Below, in pieces: positions 30,070-39,819 of a DNA stretch of 59,116 nucleotides. The notes below the pieces were generated by a model. It searched no databases and was not told the origin of the DNA. It was given only the letters and a program-made list of their open reading frames with translations. The stretch spans positions 1-59,116 of the forward strand of contig JADDPT010000058.1 in assembly GCA_016781735.1 (NCBI GenBank), written 5' to 3'. How positions within the stretch are numbered: position 1 is the first letter of the stretch; each line of letters begins with the position of its first letter. The translations under genes and the position numbers were made by a program. Source of the stretch: Rubrobacter sp. (GTDB lineage: Bacteria > Chloroflexota > Chloroflexia > Thermobaculales > Thermobaculaceae).

Positions 30070-30855
30070 CTACACAGCCCCGGTCTTCTGGAGCAGGTCG
30101 GCAATCCTTGCCGCGCCTGTGCCGTCGTCCGGTACGATGATTCCCGCGGCTCGTTGCTCCACATCGGTCAGCTCCAGCACGCGTTCTCGTGCGCCGCTCT
30201 CACCCACTGTGGCGGGGTCGAGTCCAAGCTCTTCAAGGTTGAGAACTTCCAGCGGCTTGCGCTTCGCCGACATCACACCCTTCAACCCCGGCAGGCGCGC
30301 GCGATCGGAGCCGGTCCATATGCTTACGACTGCGGGAAGGGACGACTCGATCACCTGGTACCCTCGCTCGATCACCCGGTTGGCGGTGATCCTGCCGTCC
30401 TGTACCTCGACGTGGCGCACGAACGAGAGCAGGGGAAGACCAAGCAACTCGGCGAGCATCCCGGGCACCATACCCGTGTACCCGTCCGAGCTCTCGGAGG
30501 CACAGTACACGATGTCGTACGGCCCCCGACTTATTGCCGCGGCCAGCACCTTGGCCGTGGACAGCGCATCCGAGCCGGCGATCTGGGAATCGGAAACAAG
30601 CACCCCTTCGTGCGCTCCCATCGCGAGCGCTCGCCTGATGGCCTCCGTCGCTTTCTCGGGTCCCATCGACACAACCGTGATCGTGCTATCCGGGGTCGCC
30701 TCCGAGAGGCGGAGTGCCTGCTCGAGCGACACCTCGTCTCCGGGATCGAGGGCGAGCGGGACGCCCTCGCGAACGAGTCGCTTTGTATCCTTGTCTATGT
30801 CGTAGATAACGGCGCTCGGGTCAGGCACCTGCTTGACGCAAACAACTATTCGCAC
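30070..30855 (-). CDS. etfB: electron transfer flavoprotein subunit beta
   Basis: VVCVKQVPDPSAV, LDPGDEVSLEQALRL, GVMSAKRKPLEVL. Confidence 0.97.
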   Translation of the reverse strand: MRIVVCVKQVPDPSAVIYDIDKDTKRLVREGVPLALDPGDEVSLEQALRLSEATPDSTITVVSMGPEKATEAIRRALAMGAHEGVLVSDSQIAGSDALSTAKVLAAAISRGPYDIVYCASESSDGYTGMVPGMLAELLGLPLLSFVRHVEVQDGRITANRVIERGYQVIESSLPAVVSIWTGSDRARLPGLKGVMSAKRKPLEVLNLEELGLDPATVGESGARERVLELTDVEQRAAGIIVPDDGTGAARIADLLQKTGAV

Positions 30856-30937
30856 TGGGCGCTCAGACCTTCACTGGACCGAGATCTGATATCGGACCCT
30901 GCCGTCTGCGGGAAGTATGGCATCCAATTCATCGCTT

Positions 30938-31750
30938 TCAGAGATAACTCGCCCATCCGACGCAGTGATCACGGCTGACCTCGTGGATCGAGATGCCATG
31001 CTCGGCACGGTAAGCGCTTAGGTAGACGCCGTCGCCCATGTAGACACCAACATGGTCTATTTCGAGGTGGTCCAGGCGCTGGAAGAAGACGAGGTCACCT
31101 TTCTCAGCATCGTCTACACTGCCCCTCAACTTGCGAGGCGCCATATCGAACTGGTCGTGAGCGTCGCGTGGCAAGACGCGCCCGATGCGGCCGTACAGCC
31201 GGTGGGTAAGTCCCGAGCAGTCGGTGCCGGTACGCGAGCTCGTTCCTCCCCACACGTACGGCTGCTGACTCCAGATGTCGAGACCGGACAGCAGTGCGTC
31301 GCGGCCAGCAGGAGCCAGCGGCCAGACGGCTACGTGGTGGGCGGAGACGTAGCCTCTCTCACCGCGCGGCAAAGCGACCGGGACCGGACCCGAGTCATAG
31401 GAGTCATAGGTGGACCCGAGCAGCGAGCCGAGGGCTAGCCGAGCACAGACGTTTCCATGCTCGTCGACCACCGACGCCGAACCAGCTATGACCCGCCAGC
31501 GGGGCAAGGCGCGTGACTCAACGAGTGCATGGAGCTTGATCCATCCCGGGTATCCGGTCTCGTGTTGCGAGGTTGGCTGTAGTGGCAGGAGGACATTCGC
31601 CCATTCGCGCTGTACTGAAAGGACCTGCACCGGCTCGCCCATCAGCGCCTCTGTGCCCCAGACGGCGTCCTCGGCAGGTGCTTCAAACACCGGTGCGGAC
31701 TCTACGGCGACTCTGTGAGAAGACTCCTCGAACAGCGCGGTCAGCATCAC
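30938..31750 (-). CDS. NlpC/P60 (C40) peptidase with SH3-like domains
   Basis: YVWGGTSSRTGTDCSGLTHRLYGRIGRVLPRDAHDQF, GDLVFFQRLDHLEIDHVGVYMGDG. Confidence 0.93.
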   Translation of the reverse strand: MMLTALFEESSHRVAVESAPVFEAPAEDAVWGTEALMGEPVQVLSVQREWANVLLPLQPTSQHETGYPGWIKLHALVESRALPRWRVIAGSASVVDEHGNVCARLALGSLLGSTYDSYDSGPVPVALPRGERGYVSAHHVAVWPLAPAGRDALLSGLDIWSQQPYVWGGTSSRTGTDCSGLTHRLYGRIGRVLPRDAHDQFDMAPRKLRGSVDDAEKGDLVFFQRLDHLEIDHVGVYMGDGVYLSAYRAEHGISIHEVSRDHCVGWASYL

Positions 31751-31797
31751 GAGCCGGATTATAGCAGGAGCGCCGGTCGGTGGTGCAAGACAGCAGA

Positions 31798-31821
31798 AAG
31801 GGCGGGTGTGAACCCGCCCTT
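31798..31821 (-). terminator. hairpin AAGGGCGGGT-GTGA-ACCCGCCCTT (likely terminator of the 92-aa ORF)
   Basis: 10-bp perfect stem with 4-nt loop, between the 92-aa minus ORF and NlpC/P60 gene. Confidence 0.6.
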
Positions 31822-31845
31822 CTCGACCAGTTTTCCCTTTACGGC

Positions 31846-32124
31846 TCAGGGTCTCCGGTACTCTTCCGCGAATATCTTGCGTGCTTCATCGCCGACACCT
31901 GCGGAGTCGCAGTCAAGTAGCGTGGAGAAGATCGCGCGCCTGAGCCCCTTCAGGTGCTCCTCGTCCACGTCTACAGCCCCTGCCACCTGGCGGTCCAGGG
32001 TAGACAGCCTGTGGAGCCGGTCAAGGAAGAAGAGCTGCCACCGGTCGTACGTCCTTACCGGACCCTTTGCTTGTCGCTCACTCTTTGGCGCCTGACGTCG
32101 CTGCTCAATCTCGCTGTGATTCAT
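31846..32124 (-). CDS. hypothetical protein (92 aa)
   Basis: Isolated ORF followed by hairpin; charged alpha-helical composition. Confidence 0.6.
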   Translation of the reverse strand: MNHSEIEQRRQAPKSERQAKGPVRTYDRWQLFFLDRLHRLSTLDRQVAGAVDVDEEHLKGLRRAIFSTLLDCDSAGVGDEARKIFAEEYRRP

Positions 32125-32337
32125 AGCTGTTCCCTACTCTCTGTAACGTCAGAGGAAGTGCCGACTGGCACTCAGCCTCACACCTAAAGTATAGCGCCTC
32201 CATCCTATATCGCAAACTTCGCGCCAGACTCTGATGGACAGGCGGACAAGCTAGACATCGGCGTCTCCGCCCCACTACAATGCTTAGGAAACGAGCCGAT
32301 TCCGCGGCGTTCAGCCGCTTTCCCAGAGAGGTGATCC

Positions 32338-33645
32338 TTGGCGGAGATAAGGCCGCTATTACCCCTGCTATACAGCACCGAGAAGGTAGGAGACCTCTCC
32401 ACCGTAATCACCCCACCGTACGACGTCATCTCCCCTGCGGAGCAGCAGGTGTACCGGGAGCGAAGCCCGTACAGCGCGGTACATATCGAGTTGCCTGTGG
32501 CCGAAGATGGCACCGATCCCTATGAGAGGGCGAGCGGGCTTCTAGCTGAGTGGGAGAGGTCAGGCGCGCTGCGTCCGACCGAGGCGCCTGCCTTATTCAT
32601 ACATCGTCAGACATATGAGCTGGAGGGCCGGCGGCTGGCGAGGACCGCGCTCCTGGCTGGTGTGCGACTGGAGCCCTGGGATGCTCGTGTCGTGCTGCCA
32701 CACGAGCGCACCTTTCGTGGTCCGAAGGAAGACAGGCTGCGACTGCTTCGCGCAACTGCCGTTGCCCCGAGCTCGATCTTCTCCCTCTACGAACAGCCCG
32801 AGCAGGTTCGTTCCCTCGTCACAGAGCTGACGGGGGCGCAGCCCATGGCGACCGCGGATGCCGCGGGCGTCCTCCACGAGCTGTGGGCCGTTTCCGACCT
32901 GCGGCACGTGCAGGCCATCACTGGGGCGATGAGCGATCGTCGGCTGTATATTGCCGACGGCCATCATCGGTACGAGACCGCTCTCGCATACAGGGACGAG
33001 CGGCGTGTCCATGATGGGATGAATCCCGACGCCGCATACAACTATGTGGCAATGAGTTTGGTAGCCTTCGATGATCCAGGGCTGGTGGTCCACCCCACGC
33101 ACCGGCTCGTGGTGGGTGTAGACCCCGCACGGGTCGAGCGCCTGCGCGACACCCTGCGCCATACGTTCTCCTTTGTGGTCCTCGAGAACTACGAGCGGAC
33201 CGAGCAATTCATTAGGGATCTCCTTCAGGTGCAGAGCCCGTATGCCTTTGTGCTGTACGATGGCAGGTCGCTCCTCAGCGTAACAGGTGGGGAGTCGGTG
33301 GAGGGGCAGCTACCGCAGGATCGATCGACGGCATGGCGCAAATTGGACCTTGCGGCCCTGCATGAGCTGATCATTGGTGAGGCGCTGGGCGTGGGAGCGG
33401 AGGCGACGGAGTCGCACGTGCGCTTTACTCGCGACGTCCCGGGCGCTTTCGAGAAGGTCGACGCGGGCCAGGCGCAGCTAGCGTGCTTCGTGCCTCCGAC
33501 GCCTCTGGAGCAGCTACGCGCCGTCGCGGATGCTTCGGACAAGATGCCTCAGAAGAGCACATACTTCTACCCCAAGTTCCCTGCCGGCCTGGTCATCAAC
33601 CGACTTGACGTCGAGCTGCCACAGGTGGGGGGAGTGACCGGGTGA
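32338..33645 (+). CDS. DUF1015 family protein
   Basis: TTG start; TVITPPYDVIS, LFIHRQTYE, YIADGHHRYETALAYRDE, MPQKSTYFYPKFPAGLVIN. Confidence 0.92.
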   Translation: MAEIRPLLPLLYSTEKVGDLSTVITPPYDVISPAEQQVYRERSPYSAVHIELPVAEDGTDPYERASGLLAEWERSGALRPTEAPALFIHRQTYELEGRRLARTALLAGVRLEPWDARVVLPHERTFRGPKEDRLRLLRATAVAPSSIFSLYEQPEQVRSLVTELTGAQPMATADAAGVLHELWAVSDLRHVQAITGAMSDRRLYIADGHHRYETALAYRDERRVHDGMNPDAAYNYVAMSLVAFDDPGLVVHPTHRLVVGVDPARVERLRDTLRHTFSFVVLENYERTEQFIRDLLQVQSPYAFVLYDGRSLLSVTGGESVEGQLPQDRSTAWRKLDLAALHELIIGEALGVGAEATESHVRFTRDVPGAFEKVDAGQAQLACFVPPTPLEQLRAVADASDKMPQKSTYFYPKFPAGLVINRLDVELPQVGGVTG

Positions 33646-33770
33646 GCAGGCGCCGTTCCAATCCCAACCAGCGCCTCCTCTCCGCTGTGTTCGTGCTGAT
33701 GGCGGTGTTGCTCGTCTGCACGTTGTTGCTCGGCACGTGCCAGCCCGGCGGCACCCCAGCAGGCATCTGA
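33642..33770 (+). CDS. small membrane protein (42 aa), not in the supplied ORF track
   Basis: GTGA overlap with the DUF1015 stop; reads (V)SRRRSNPNQRLLSAVFVLMAVLLVCTLLLGTCQPGGTPAGI*; stop immediately precedes the hisG TTG. Confidence 0.6.
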   Translation: MSRRRSNPNQRLLSAVFVLMAVLLVCTLLLGTCQPGGTPAGI

Positions 33771-33771
33771 T

Positions 33772-34650
33772 TTGCAGGTTGGCGATGCGCGTCGAATCAA
33801 GCTCGCGGTACAGCGTCAGGGCAGGCTGACGCAGGGTACCTCGTCACTGCTCCGCGCTATTGGCCTCAAGTTCGAGGACTACCAGCAGCGCCTGCTGACT
33901 CCGTGTCGCAACTTCCCGCTCGATATCCTCTTCGGGCGCGACGACGATATTCCGGAGTACGTCGCGGACGGTACGGTGGACCTCGGCGTCGTGGGGCAAA
34001 ACATAATCGCCGAGAAGGACGCGCGGGTACAGGAGCTGGCGAGCCTGGGCTTCGGCTACTGCTCCCTTGTTGTGGCCGTACCGAAAGATTCGGGCGTACA
34101 GCACCCGTCCGAGCTCAACGGTAGGCGCGTCGCCACATCGTACCCGCACTCCTCGCGGACGTACTTCGAGAGCCTGGGAGTCGAGGTGGAGCTGGTGCAG
34201 CTTTCCGGCTCGGTCGAGGTGGCGCCTTCACTCGGCATCGCGAGTGCCATTGTCGACATCACGGCAACGGGCAGCACTCTGGTGCTCAACGATCTCCGCC
34301 AGATAGCGACGGTGCTCGAGTCCCAGGCTGTGCTGGTGGCAAATCCTCAAAGTATGGAGCAGCCGGGCGTGCGTCAGGACGTCGAGCGACTGCTGACACG
34401 CCTGAACAGTACGTTGGCGGCGAGTCGCTATAAGTACATCATGATGAATGCGCCCCGCGCTGCTCTGCCGAAGATCACGAGCATCACGCCGGGTCTCAAG
34501 GCCCCCACGGTGGTACCCCTGGCCGATCCGGAGTGGGTAGCCGTCCACACAGTCATACTCGACGAGGAGTTCTGGGAGATCATCGAGAAGCTGCGCGAGG
34601 CGGGCGCGTCGCAGATACTCGTGAATCCCATAGAAAAGCTAGTGTTATAA
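33772..34650 (+). CDS. hisG: ATP phosphoribosyltransferase, long (HisG-L) form
   Basis: TTG start; PCRNFPLDILFGRDDDIPEYVADGTVDLGVVGQNI; C-terminal regulatory domain present. Confidence 0.95.
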   Translation: MQVGDARRIKLAVQRQGRLTQGTSSLLRAIGLKFEDYQQRLLTPCRNFPLDILFGRDDDIPEYVADGTVDLGVVGQNIIAEKDARVQELASLGFGYCSLVVAVPKDSGVQHPSELNGRRVATSYPHSSRTYFESLGVEVELVQLSGSVEVAPSLGIASAIVDITATGSTLVLNDLRQIATVLESQAVLVANPQSMEQPGVRQDVERLLTRLNSTLAASRYKYIMMNAPRAALPKITSITPGLKAPTVVPLADPEWVAVHTVILDEEFWEIIEKLREAGASQILVNPIEKLVL

Positions 34651-34716
34651 TCGTCCCTATGCGCCGGCTGTCCCAATGAGGTACATCCGGCATGCAGGTG
34701 ATCGGGAGATATATTA

Positions 34717-36018
34717 GTGGCGAGCGTGTTGCCGGTAGCGATACATAGACTGAGCGGGATGGACTCGGAGGCGCGACGCCGGCTGCTGCTCCGTGCCCCT
34801 GTGCTACCGGAGCATGTTGTCCCGGCCGTGCGCGAGATCATCCGGGAGGTTCGCGACCGCGGTGATGCTGCCCTCTTCGAGTACACGGAGCGTTTCGACG
34901 GCGTACGCCTGAGCCGGCTGGAGGTTACACCGGAGGAATACGAGGACGCGCTGCGGGCGGTGAGCCCGGAGCTGCTCGGGGCCATACAGCAGGCGCTCGA
35001 CAACATTCGTGCCTTCCACGCGACCCAGCTCCAGCCGCAGCCCGTGGTAGAGACTGCGCCGGGGATCAGGCTGTGGCGTGAGTGGCGGCCGATTGAGAGG
35101 GTCGGCACGTACGTTCCGGGCGGCCGCGCGGTGTACCCTTCCGTCGCGATGATGAACATCGTACCAGCCTCCCTTGCCGGCTGCCGGGAGATTATCGCCT
35201 GCGCGCCGCCGGGTCGCGACGGCCTGCTGCCCCCCGCGACGCTGGTGGCCGCGCAGCTTGCAGGCGTGACCCGCTTTTTCAAAGTAGGCGGTGCACAGGC
35301 GGTGGCTGCTATGGCTTACGGCACGGAGTCGGTCCCGCGGACATACAAGCTTTTTGGCGCCGGTAGCGTATACGTCACGGCGGCAAAGGTGCTCGTATTC
35401 GGCGACGTGAACATAGACATGCCAGCAGGTCCCTCCGAGATACTCGTGATTGCTGACCACACGGCTGACCCGGCACACGTTGCATCGGACCTGCTCGCGC
35501 AGTCCGAGCACGGCACAGACTCGGCGAGCGTGCTGGTCACCCCGTCAGCCGAGCTTGCGGAGGCAGTCGTGCGCGAGATGGCGCGCCAGCTGCCCGAGCT
35601 ACCCCTGGAAGAGCGGGTTCGTGAGGCGCTGCATAACAACGGCCGCATCGTCGTGACACAGTCGCTTGGCGAGGCTGTGGAGTTCGCGAATGAGTACGCG
35701 TCCGAGCACGTGGAGGTGCTGACAGAGCGACCTGAGGAGCTGTTGCCGCTAATCACGAGCGCGGGCTCGGTGTTCCTCGGCCCGTATTCGCCGAACGCTG
35801 CCGGCGACTATGCGACCGGATGTAACCACGTGCATCCTACCGGCGGCAACGCGCGCACCTTCGGGCCGCTGTCAGTGGAAAGCTTCGGTCGCTGGGTGCA
35901 GGTGCAGCAACTCTCACGCGAGGGGCTGGCAACGATCTCGGACTCCGTCACGACGCTGGCGAGCGCCGAAGGTCTGCATGGGCACGCGCGCTCTGTGGAT
36001 ATGAGATTTCGGGAGTGA
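34717..36018 (+). CDS. hisD: histidinol dehydrogenase
   Basis: ERVGTYVPGGRAVYPSVAMMNIVPA, DMPAGPSEILVIAD, AGDYATGCNHVHPTGGNARTF. Confidence 0.97.
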   Translation: MASVLPVAIHRLSGMDSEARRRLLLRAPVLPEHVVPAVREIIREVRDRGDAALFEYTERFDGVRLSRLEVTPEEYEDALRAVSPELLGAIQQALDNIRAFHATQLQPQPVVETAPGIRLWREWRPIERVGTYVPGGRAVYPSVAMMNIVPASLAGCREIIACAPPGRDGLLPPATLVAAQLAGVTRFFKVGGAQAVAAMAYGTESVPRTYKLFGAGSVYVTAAKVLVFGDVNIDMPAGPSEILVIADHTADPAHVASDLLAQSEHGTDSASVLVTPSAELAEAVVREMARQLPELPLEERVREALHNNGRIVVTQSLGEAVEFANEYASEHVEVLTERPEELLPLITSAGSVFLGPYSPNAAGDYATGCNHVHPTGGNARTFGPLSVESFGRWVQVQQLSREGLATISDSVTTLASAEGLHGHARSVDMRFRE

Positions 36019-37136
36019 TGCGCGACGCCACGGGCTTAGCCCGCTTCCTCCGACCGCACCTCGATGGAATCTCCCCGTACATGGCTGTTGAAACCGTCGA
36101 GGCTCTCGCGCTGCGCTACGCATTGGACCCCGGTGAGGTATCCAAGCTCGACGCGAACGAGAACCCGTACGGCCCTTCGCCGAAGGTGTATGAGGCGCTG
36201 TCCGACCTTCGACACGTGAATCATTATCCTGACCCACTGGCGACGGATCTGCGGGAGGCCGTTGCGACGTATGCGGGTGCGCGCGTGGGTCAGGTGCTGG
36301 TGGGCTCGGGCGCCGACGAGCTTATCGAGTTGCTGGTGAGGCTCTTCGTTGAGCCGGGCGACTCGACGATAGACATGCCGCCAACGTTCAGCATGTACAG
36401 GGCGTTCACCCTGCAGAACGGCGGGCGAGTAACCGAAGTCGTTCGCGACGACTCGTGGGCAGTGGACGTTCCGGCTGTCCTGGACGCCATCACGCCGCGG
36501 ACCAAGCTGATCTGGGTGTGCTCGCCGAACAATCCAACAGGCAACCTCACACCACAGGAAGCGGTGATCCCTCTGCTGGAAACGGGTGTCCCCGTGGTGG
36601 TGGACGAGGCCTACCACGAGTTCGGTGGTCAGACTTGTCTGCCCTTGCTCTCGCGGTATCCCAACCTGGTGATCCTGCGCACCTTCAGCAAGCTCGCCGG
36701 CATTGCGGGGCTGCGTGTCGGGTACATGCTATGCGGCGAGGAGCTAGTGCGCGAGGCGCTCAAGCTGAAGCAGCCGTACAACGTGACTACCGCCGGTCAG
36801 GCAGCGGCGCTCGCGTCGCTTCAGGACCTGGACTGGCTGGGACGGAACGTGAGCGCCATATTGGAGGAACGTGAGCGGATGCGGCTACTGCTCGAGGCGC
36901 AGGGAACTCTCCTGCCTTATCCTTCGGATTCCAACTTCCTGCTCTGCGAGGCGAGGACACACGACGCGAAGACCGTTCACCTGGAACTCGCCCGACGCGG
37001 CGTATTTGTCCGCTACTTCTCCAAGCCCCGCATACACAACTGCCTACGCGTATCAGTCGGCAGGCCCGCTGATACCGATCGGCTCATCGCGGCGCTTGCC
37101 GCCCTGCATCCGGCCGGAGAGGTGGTGACTGCGTGA
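36015..37136 (+). CDS. hisC: histidinol-phosphate aminotransferase
   Basis: LDANENPYGPSPKVYEAL, CSPNNPTGNLTP, RTFSKLAGIAGLRVGYML. Confidence 0.97.
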   Translation: MMRDATGLARFLRPHLDGISPYMAVETVEALALRYALDPGEVSKLDANENPYGPSPKVYEALSDLRHVNHYPDPLATDLREAVATYAGARVGQVLVGSGADELIELLVRLFVEPGDSTIDMPPTFSMYRAFTLQNGGRVTEVVRDDSWAVDVPAVLDAITPRTKLIWVCSPNNPTGNLTPQEAVIPLLETGVPVVVDEAYHEFGGQTCLPLLSRYPNLVILRTFSKLAGIAGLRVGYMLCGEELVREALKLKQPYNVTTAGQAAALASLQDLDWLGRNVSAILEERERMRLLLEAQGTLLPYPSDSNFLLCEARTHDAKTVHLELARRGVFVRYFSKPRIHNCLRVSVGRPADTDRLIAALAALHPAGEVVTA

Positions 37137-37732
37137 CCCATATGGGAGCCGCCAGATTTGGCAATAGCGAGCGTGATACGCTCGAGACTCGGATAAATGT
37201 GCAGGTCAACTTGGACGGGGACGGCAGCGCACGTGTCGTGACCGGGGTACCCTTCCTCGACCACATGCTCACCTCCTTGTCGAAGCACTCAGGCATCGAC
37301 CTGAACATTGAAGCCCACGGTGATACCGAGATAGACGACCACCACACTGTAGAGGATGTGGGGATAACGCTCGGGCGGGCGCTTCGCGACGCGTTCGCTG
37401 ATAGGGCGGGCATAGGGCGGTTCGGCAGTGCGTATGCTCCAATGGACGAGTCGTTGGCACGAGCAGTCGTCGACATATCGGGCAGGGGATACTGCGTATA
37501 CCGCGTGGAAGGGTTGCTGCCGTATGCGGGTAACTTCCAGACCTACCTCGCCGGTCACTTCTTCAGGTCGCTTGCACACGAGGCGGGCATGGCCCTGCAC
37601 GTGGAACTTCTCTACGGCGCGGATCCGCATCACAGTCTAGAGGCGATATTCAAGGCCGTCGCGCTGGCCTTGAGGCAGGCTGTCGCTCGTGCTGGCTCCG
37701 ATGTACCGTCTACGAAGGGGGTACTAGATTGA
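37133..37732 (+). CDS. hisB: imidazoleglycerol-phosphate dehydratase
   Basis: GVPFLDHMLTSLSKHSGIDL, DDHHTVEDVGITLGRAL. Confidence 0.97.
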   Translation: MTHMGAARFGNSERDTLETRINVQVNLDGDGSARVVTGVPFLDHMLTSLSKHSGIDLNIEAHGDTEIDDHHTVEDVGITLGRALRDAFADRAGIGRFGSAYAPMDESLARAVVDISGRGYCVYRVEGLLPYAGNFQTYLAGHFFRSLAHEAGMALHVELLYGADPHHSLEAIFKAVALALRQAVARAGSDVPSTKGVLD

Positions 37733-38352
37733 CGCGGCAACCCCTAATAGCGGTAGTGGACTACGGTGCGGGCAACCTCCACAGCGTGCGCCGCGCGCTC
37801 GAGAAGGCGGGCGCGTCAGTCCTGCTCACCTCCGAACCTGCCGACCTGGACGCCGCCGACGGGCTGGTGCTGCCGGGTGTAGGGTCCGCGAGCGCCGCGA
37901 TGGAGCGCCTCAACTCTCGCGGATTTGCGGACGCCCTTCGGGACCAGGTTGGACGCGGCAAGCCGCTACTGGGTGTGTGCCTCGGCATGCAGCTCTTCTA
38001 CGGCGCGAATGAGGAGGGCCCTACCACTGGTCTGGGACTGCTGGACGGCGAGGTCAGGCGAATGCGCGGTGACCGGAAGGTGCCGCATATGGGCTGGAAC
38101 AGCCTGGATGCGAGAGGGGAGTCACCGCTGCTGGAGGGCATCAACGAAGGCAGTCACGCGTACTTCGTTCACTCGTACCAGGTCATGCCTGCAAGCCCCG
38201 AGGAGGTGCGCGCGACGTGCGACTACCAGGGGGAGGTGGTAGCGATAGTGCAGAAGGGCAGCCTCGTCGGCACCCAGTTCCATCCCGAGAAGAGCGGTGA
38301 CGTGGGCTTGAAGATGTACGAGAACTTTGTCGGGATGGTCCGCGCGTGGTAG
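37729..38352 (+). CDS. hisH: imidazole glycerol phosphate synthase subunit HisH
   Basis: DYGAGNLHSVRRALE, GVCLGMQLFY, TQFHPEKSGDVGLKMYENF. Confidence 0.97.
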   Translation: MTRQPLIAVVDYGAGNLHSVRRALEKAGASVLLTSEPADLDAADGLVLPGVGSASAAMERLNSRGFADALRDQVGRGKPLLGVCLGMQLFYGANEEGPTTGLGLLDGEVRRMRGDRKVPHMGWNSLDARGESPLLEGINEGSHAYFVHSYQVMPASPEEVRATCDYQGEVVAIVQKGSLVGTQFHPEKSGDVGLKMYENFVGMVRAW

Positions 38353-39071
38353 TGATCCCAGCCGTCGACATCCTGAACGGCAGGCCCGTTCAACTGCTGC
38401 GCGGTGAGTTCGACCGCGTTACCCACTATGGCGACAGCCCTCTGGAGGCCGCGCGCCGCTGGAAAGAGGCTGGCGCGACGTGGCTTCACGTGGTGGACCT
38501 GGACGGCGCGCGCAGCGGCAAGGGGTCGAACGGAGACGCCGTGCGAACGATTATCGAGGAGAGTGGGCTGTGCGTGCAGGTAGGGGGCGGCCTTCGCACG
38601 TTCAATGACGTAACCAGAGTGCTTGGCTGGGGCGCTGAGCGGGTGGTTGTAGGGACGGCCGCGGTAAGGGATCCGGACTTGCTCAAAGAACTCTGTGTCG
38701 CCTGTCCGGGGCAGATAGTCGTTGCCCTCGATGCACGGGGTGGCGAGGTGGCCGTGGAGGGCTGGACAGAAGGGTCCGGCAAGCGCGTGCTCGACGCCGC
38801 GCGAGATGTGCAGTCGGCGGGTGCCTCGCGGATCCTCTTCACCGCGATCGAGACGGACGGCGGCCTTGGCGGGCCCGATGTGCCGGCGATCGAAGCGCTG
38901 CTCCAGGTGGCCGAGGTGCCGATTATAGCGAGCGGCGGGGTTGGATCGGTGGACCACCTGGAGGCCCTATCCCGCACAGGGGTCGAGGCGGTCGTCGTAG
39001 GCACCGCGCTTTACGAAGGCAGGGTGCCCTCATCGGTTATAGCGCAATACGGAGGCGCGGTTGCTCACTAA
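38346..39071 (+). CDS. hisA: ProFAR isomerase
   Basis: VIPAVDILNGRPVQLLRGEFDRVT, VVALDARGGEVAVEGW. Confidence 0.96.
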   Translation: MVVIPAVDILNGRPVQLLRGEFDRVTHYGDSPLEAARRWKEAGATWLHVVDLDGARSGKGSNGDAVRTIIEESGLCVQVGGGLRTFNDVTRVLGWGAERVVVGTAAVRDPDLLKELCVACPGQIVVALDARGGEVAVEGWTEGSGKRVLDAARDVQSAGASRILFTAIETDGGLGGPDVPAIEALLQVAEVPIIASGGVGSVDHLEALSRTGVEAVVVGTALYEGRVPSSVIAQYGGAVAH

Positions 39072-39819
39072 GCGGGTCATACCCTGCATGGACGTGCGGG
39101 ACGGCAAGGTGGTGAAGAACCTGAGGTACTTCACCGCACTGCCGGACGCGGGTGATCCGGTCACGCTCGCTCGCGCGTACAACGAGCAGGGGGCGGACGA
39201 GCTGATCTACCTCGACATAACTGCGTCGGTGGAAGGGCGTGGGTTGATCCTCGAGCTTGTGTCGCGGACCGCTGACGAGGTCTTCATCCCGCTGACGGTG
39301 GCAGGGGGGATTAGAAACGTCGGGGACATGCAGTCCGTCCTGCACGCGGGGGCCGACAAGACCGGCATAAACACCTCCGCGGCTACGAACCCAGGTCTTA
39401 TCACGGAGGGAGCGGAGCGGTTCGGCAGCCAGTGCATCGTCGTCGCCATAGACGCGAAGCGCGAAGACGGTGACTGGTGGGTCTACACGCACGGCGGTCG
39501 AAAACCGGCGAGTAGGCGCGCGGTCGAGTGGGCGCGTGAGGCGCAGGAACGCGGCGCGGGCGAGCTGCTGGTAACGAGCATGGACCGAGACGGCACAGGC
39601 GAGGGTTACGACCTGGAGCTGCTCGACCGTATCTGCGCCACGGTCAGCGTGCCGGTCATCGCGAGTGGTGGCGCGGCCACGCCCGACCACCTTGCCGACG
39701 CGGTTGAGCAGGCAGGCGCTGACGCTGTCCTGGCTGCGTCCATGTTCCACTACGGACACTTCACCGTCGGCGAAGCAAAGCGTTCGATGCGAGAGCGTGG
39801 AGTTCCGGTGCGATTGTGA
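39061..39819 (+). CDS. hisF: imidazole glycerol phosphate synthase subunit HisF
   Basis: LTKRVIPCMDVRDGKVVKNLRY, LLVTSMDRDGTGEGYDLEL. Confidence 0.97.
   Translation: MLTKRVIPCMDVRDGKVVKNLRYFTALPDAGDPVTLARAYNEQGADELIYLDITASVEGRGLILELVSRTADEVFIPLTVAGGIRNVGDMQSVLHAGADKTGINTSAATNPGLITEGAERFGSQCIVVAIDAKREDGDWWVYTHGGRKPASRRAVEWAREAQERGAGELLVTSMDRDGTGEGYDLELLDRICATVSVPVIASGGAATPDHLADAVEQAGADAVLAASMFHYGHFTVGEAKRSMRERGVPVRL

Noticed and set aside
34641-34651. TATAAT at the end of hisG as an internal hisD promoter
   Set aside because: No acceptable -35 hexamer at 16-18 nt; the match comprises the hisG stop context GTG TTA TAA T.
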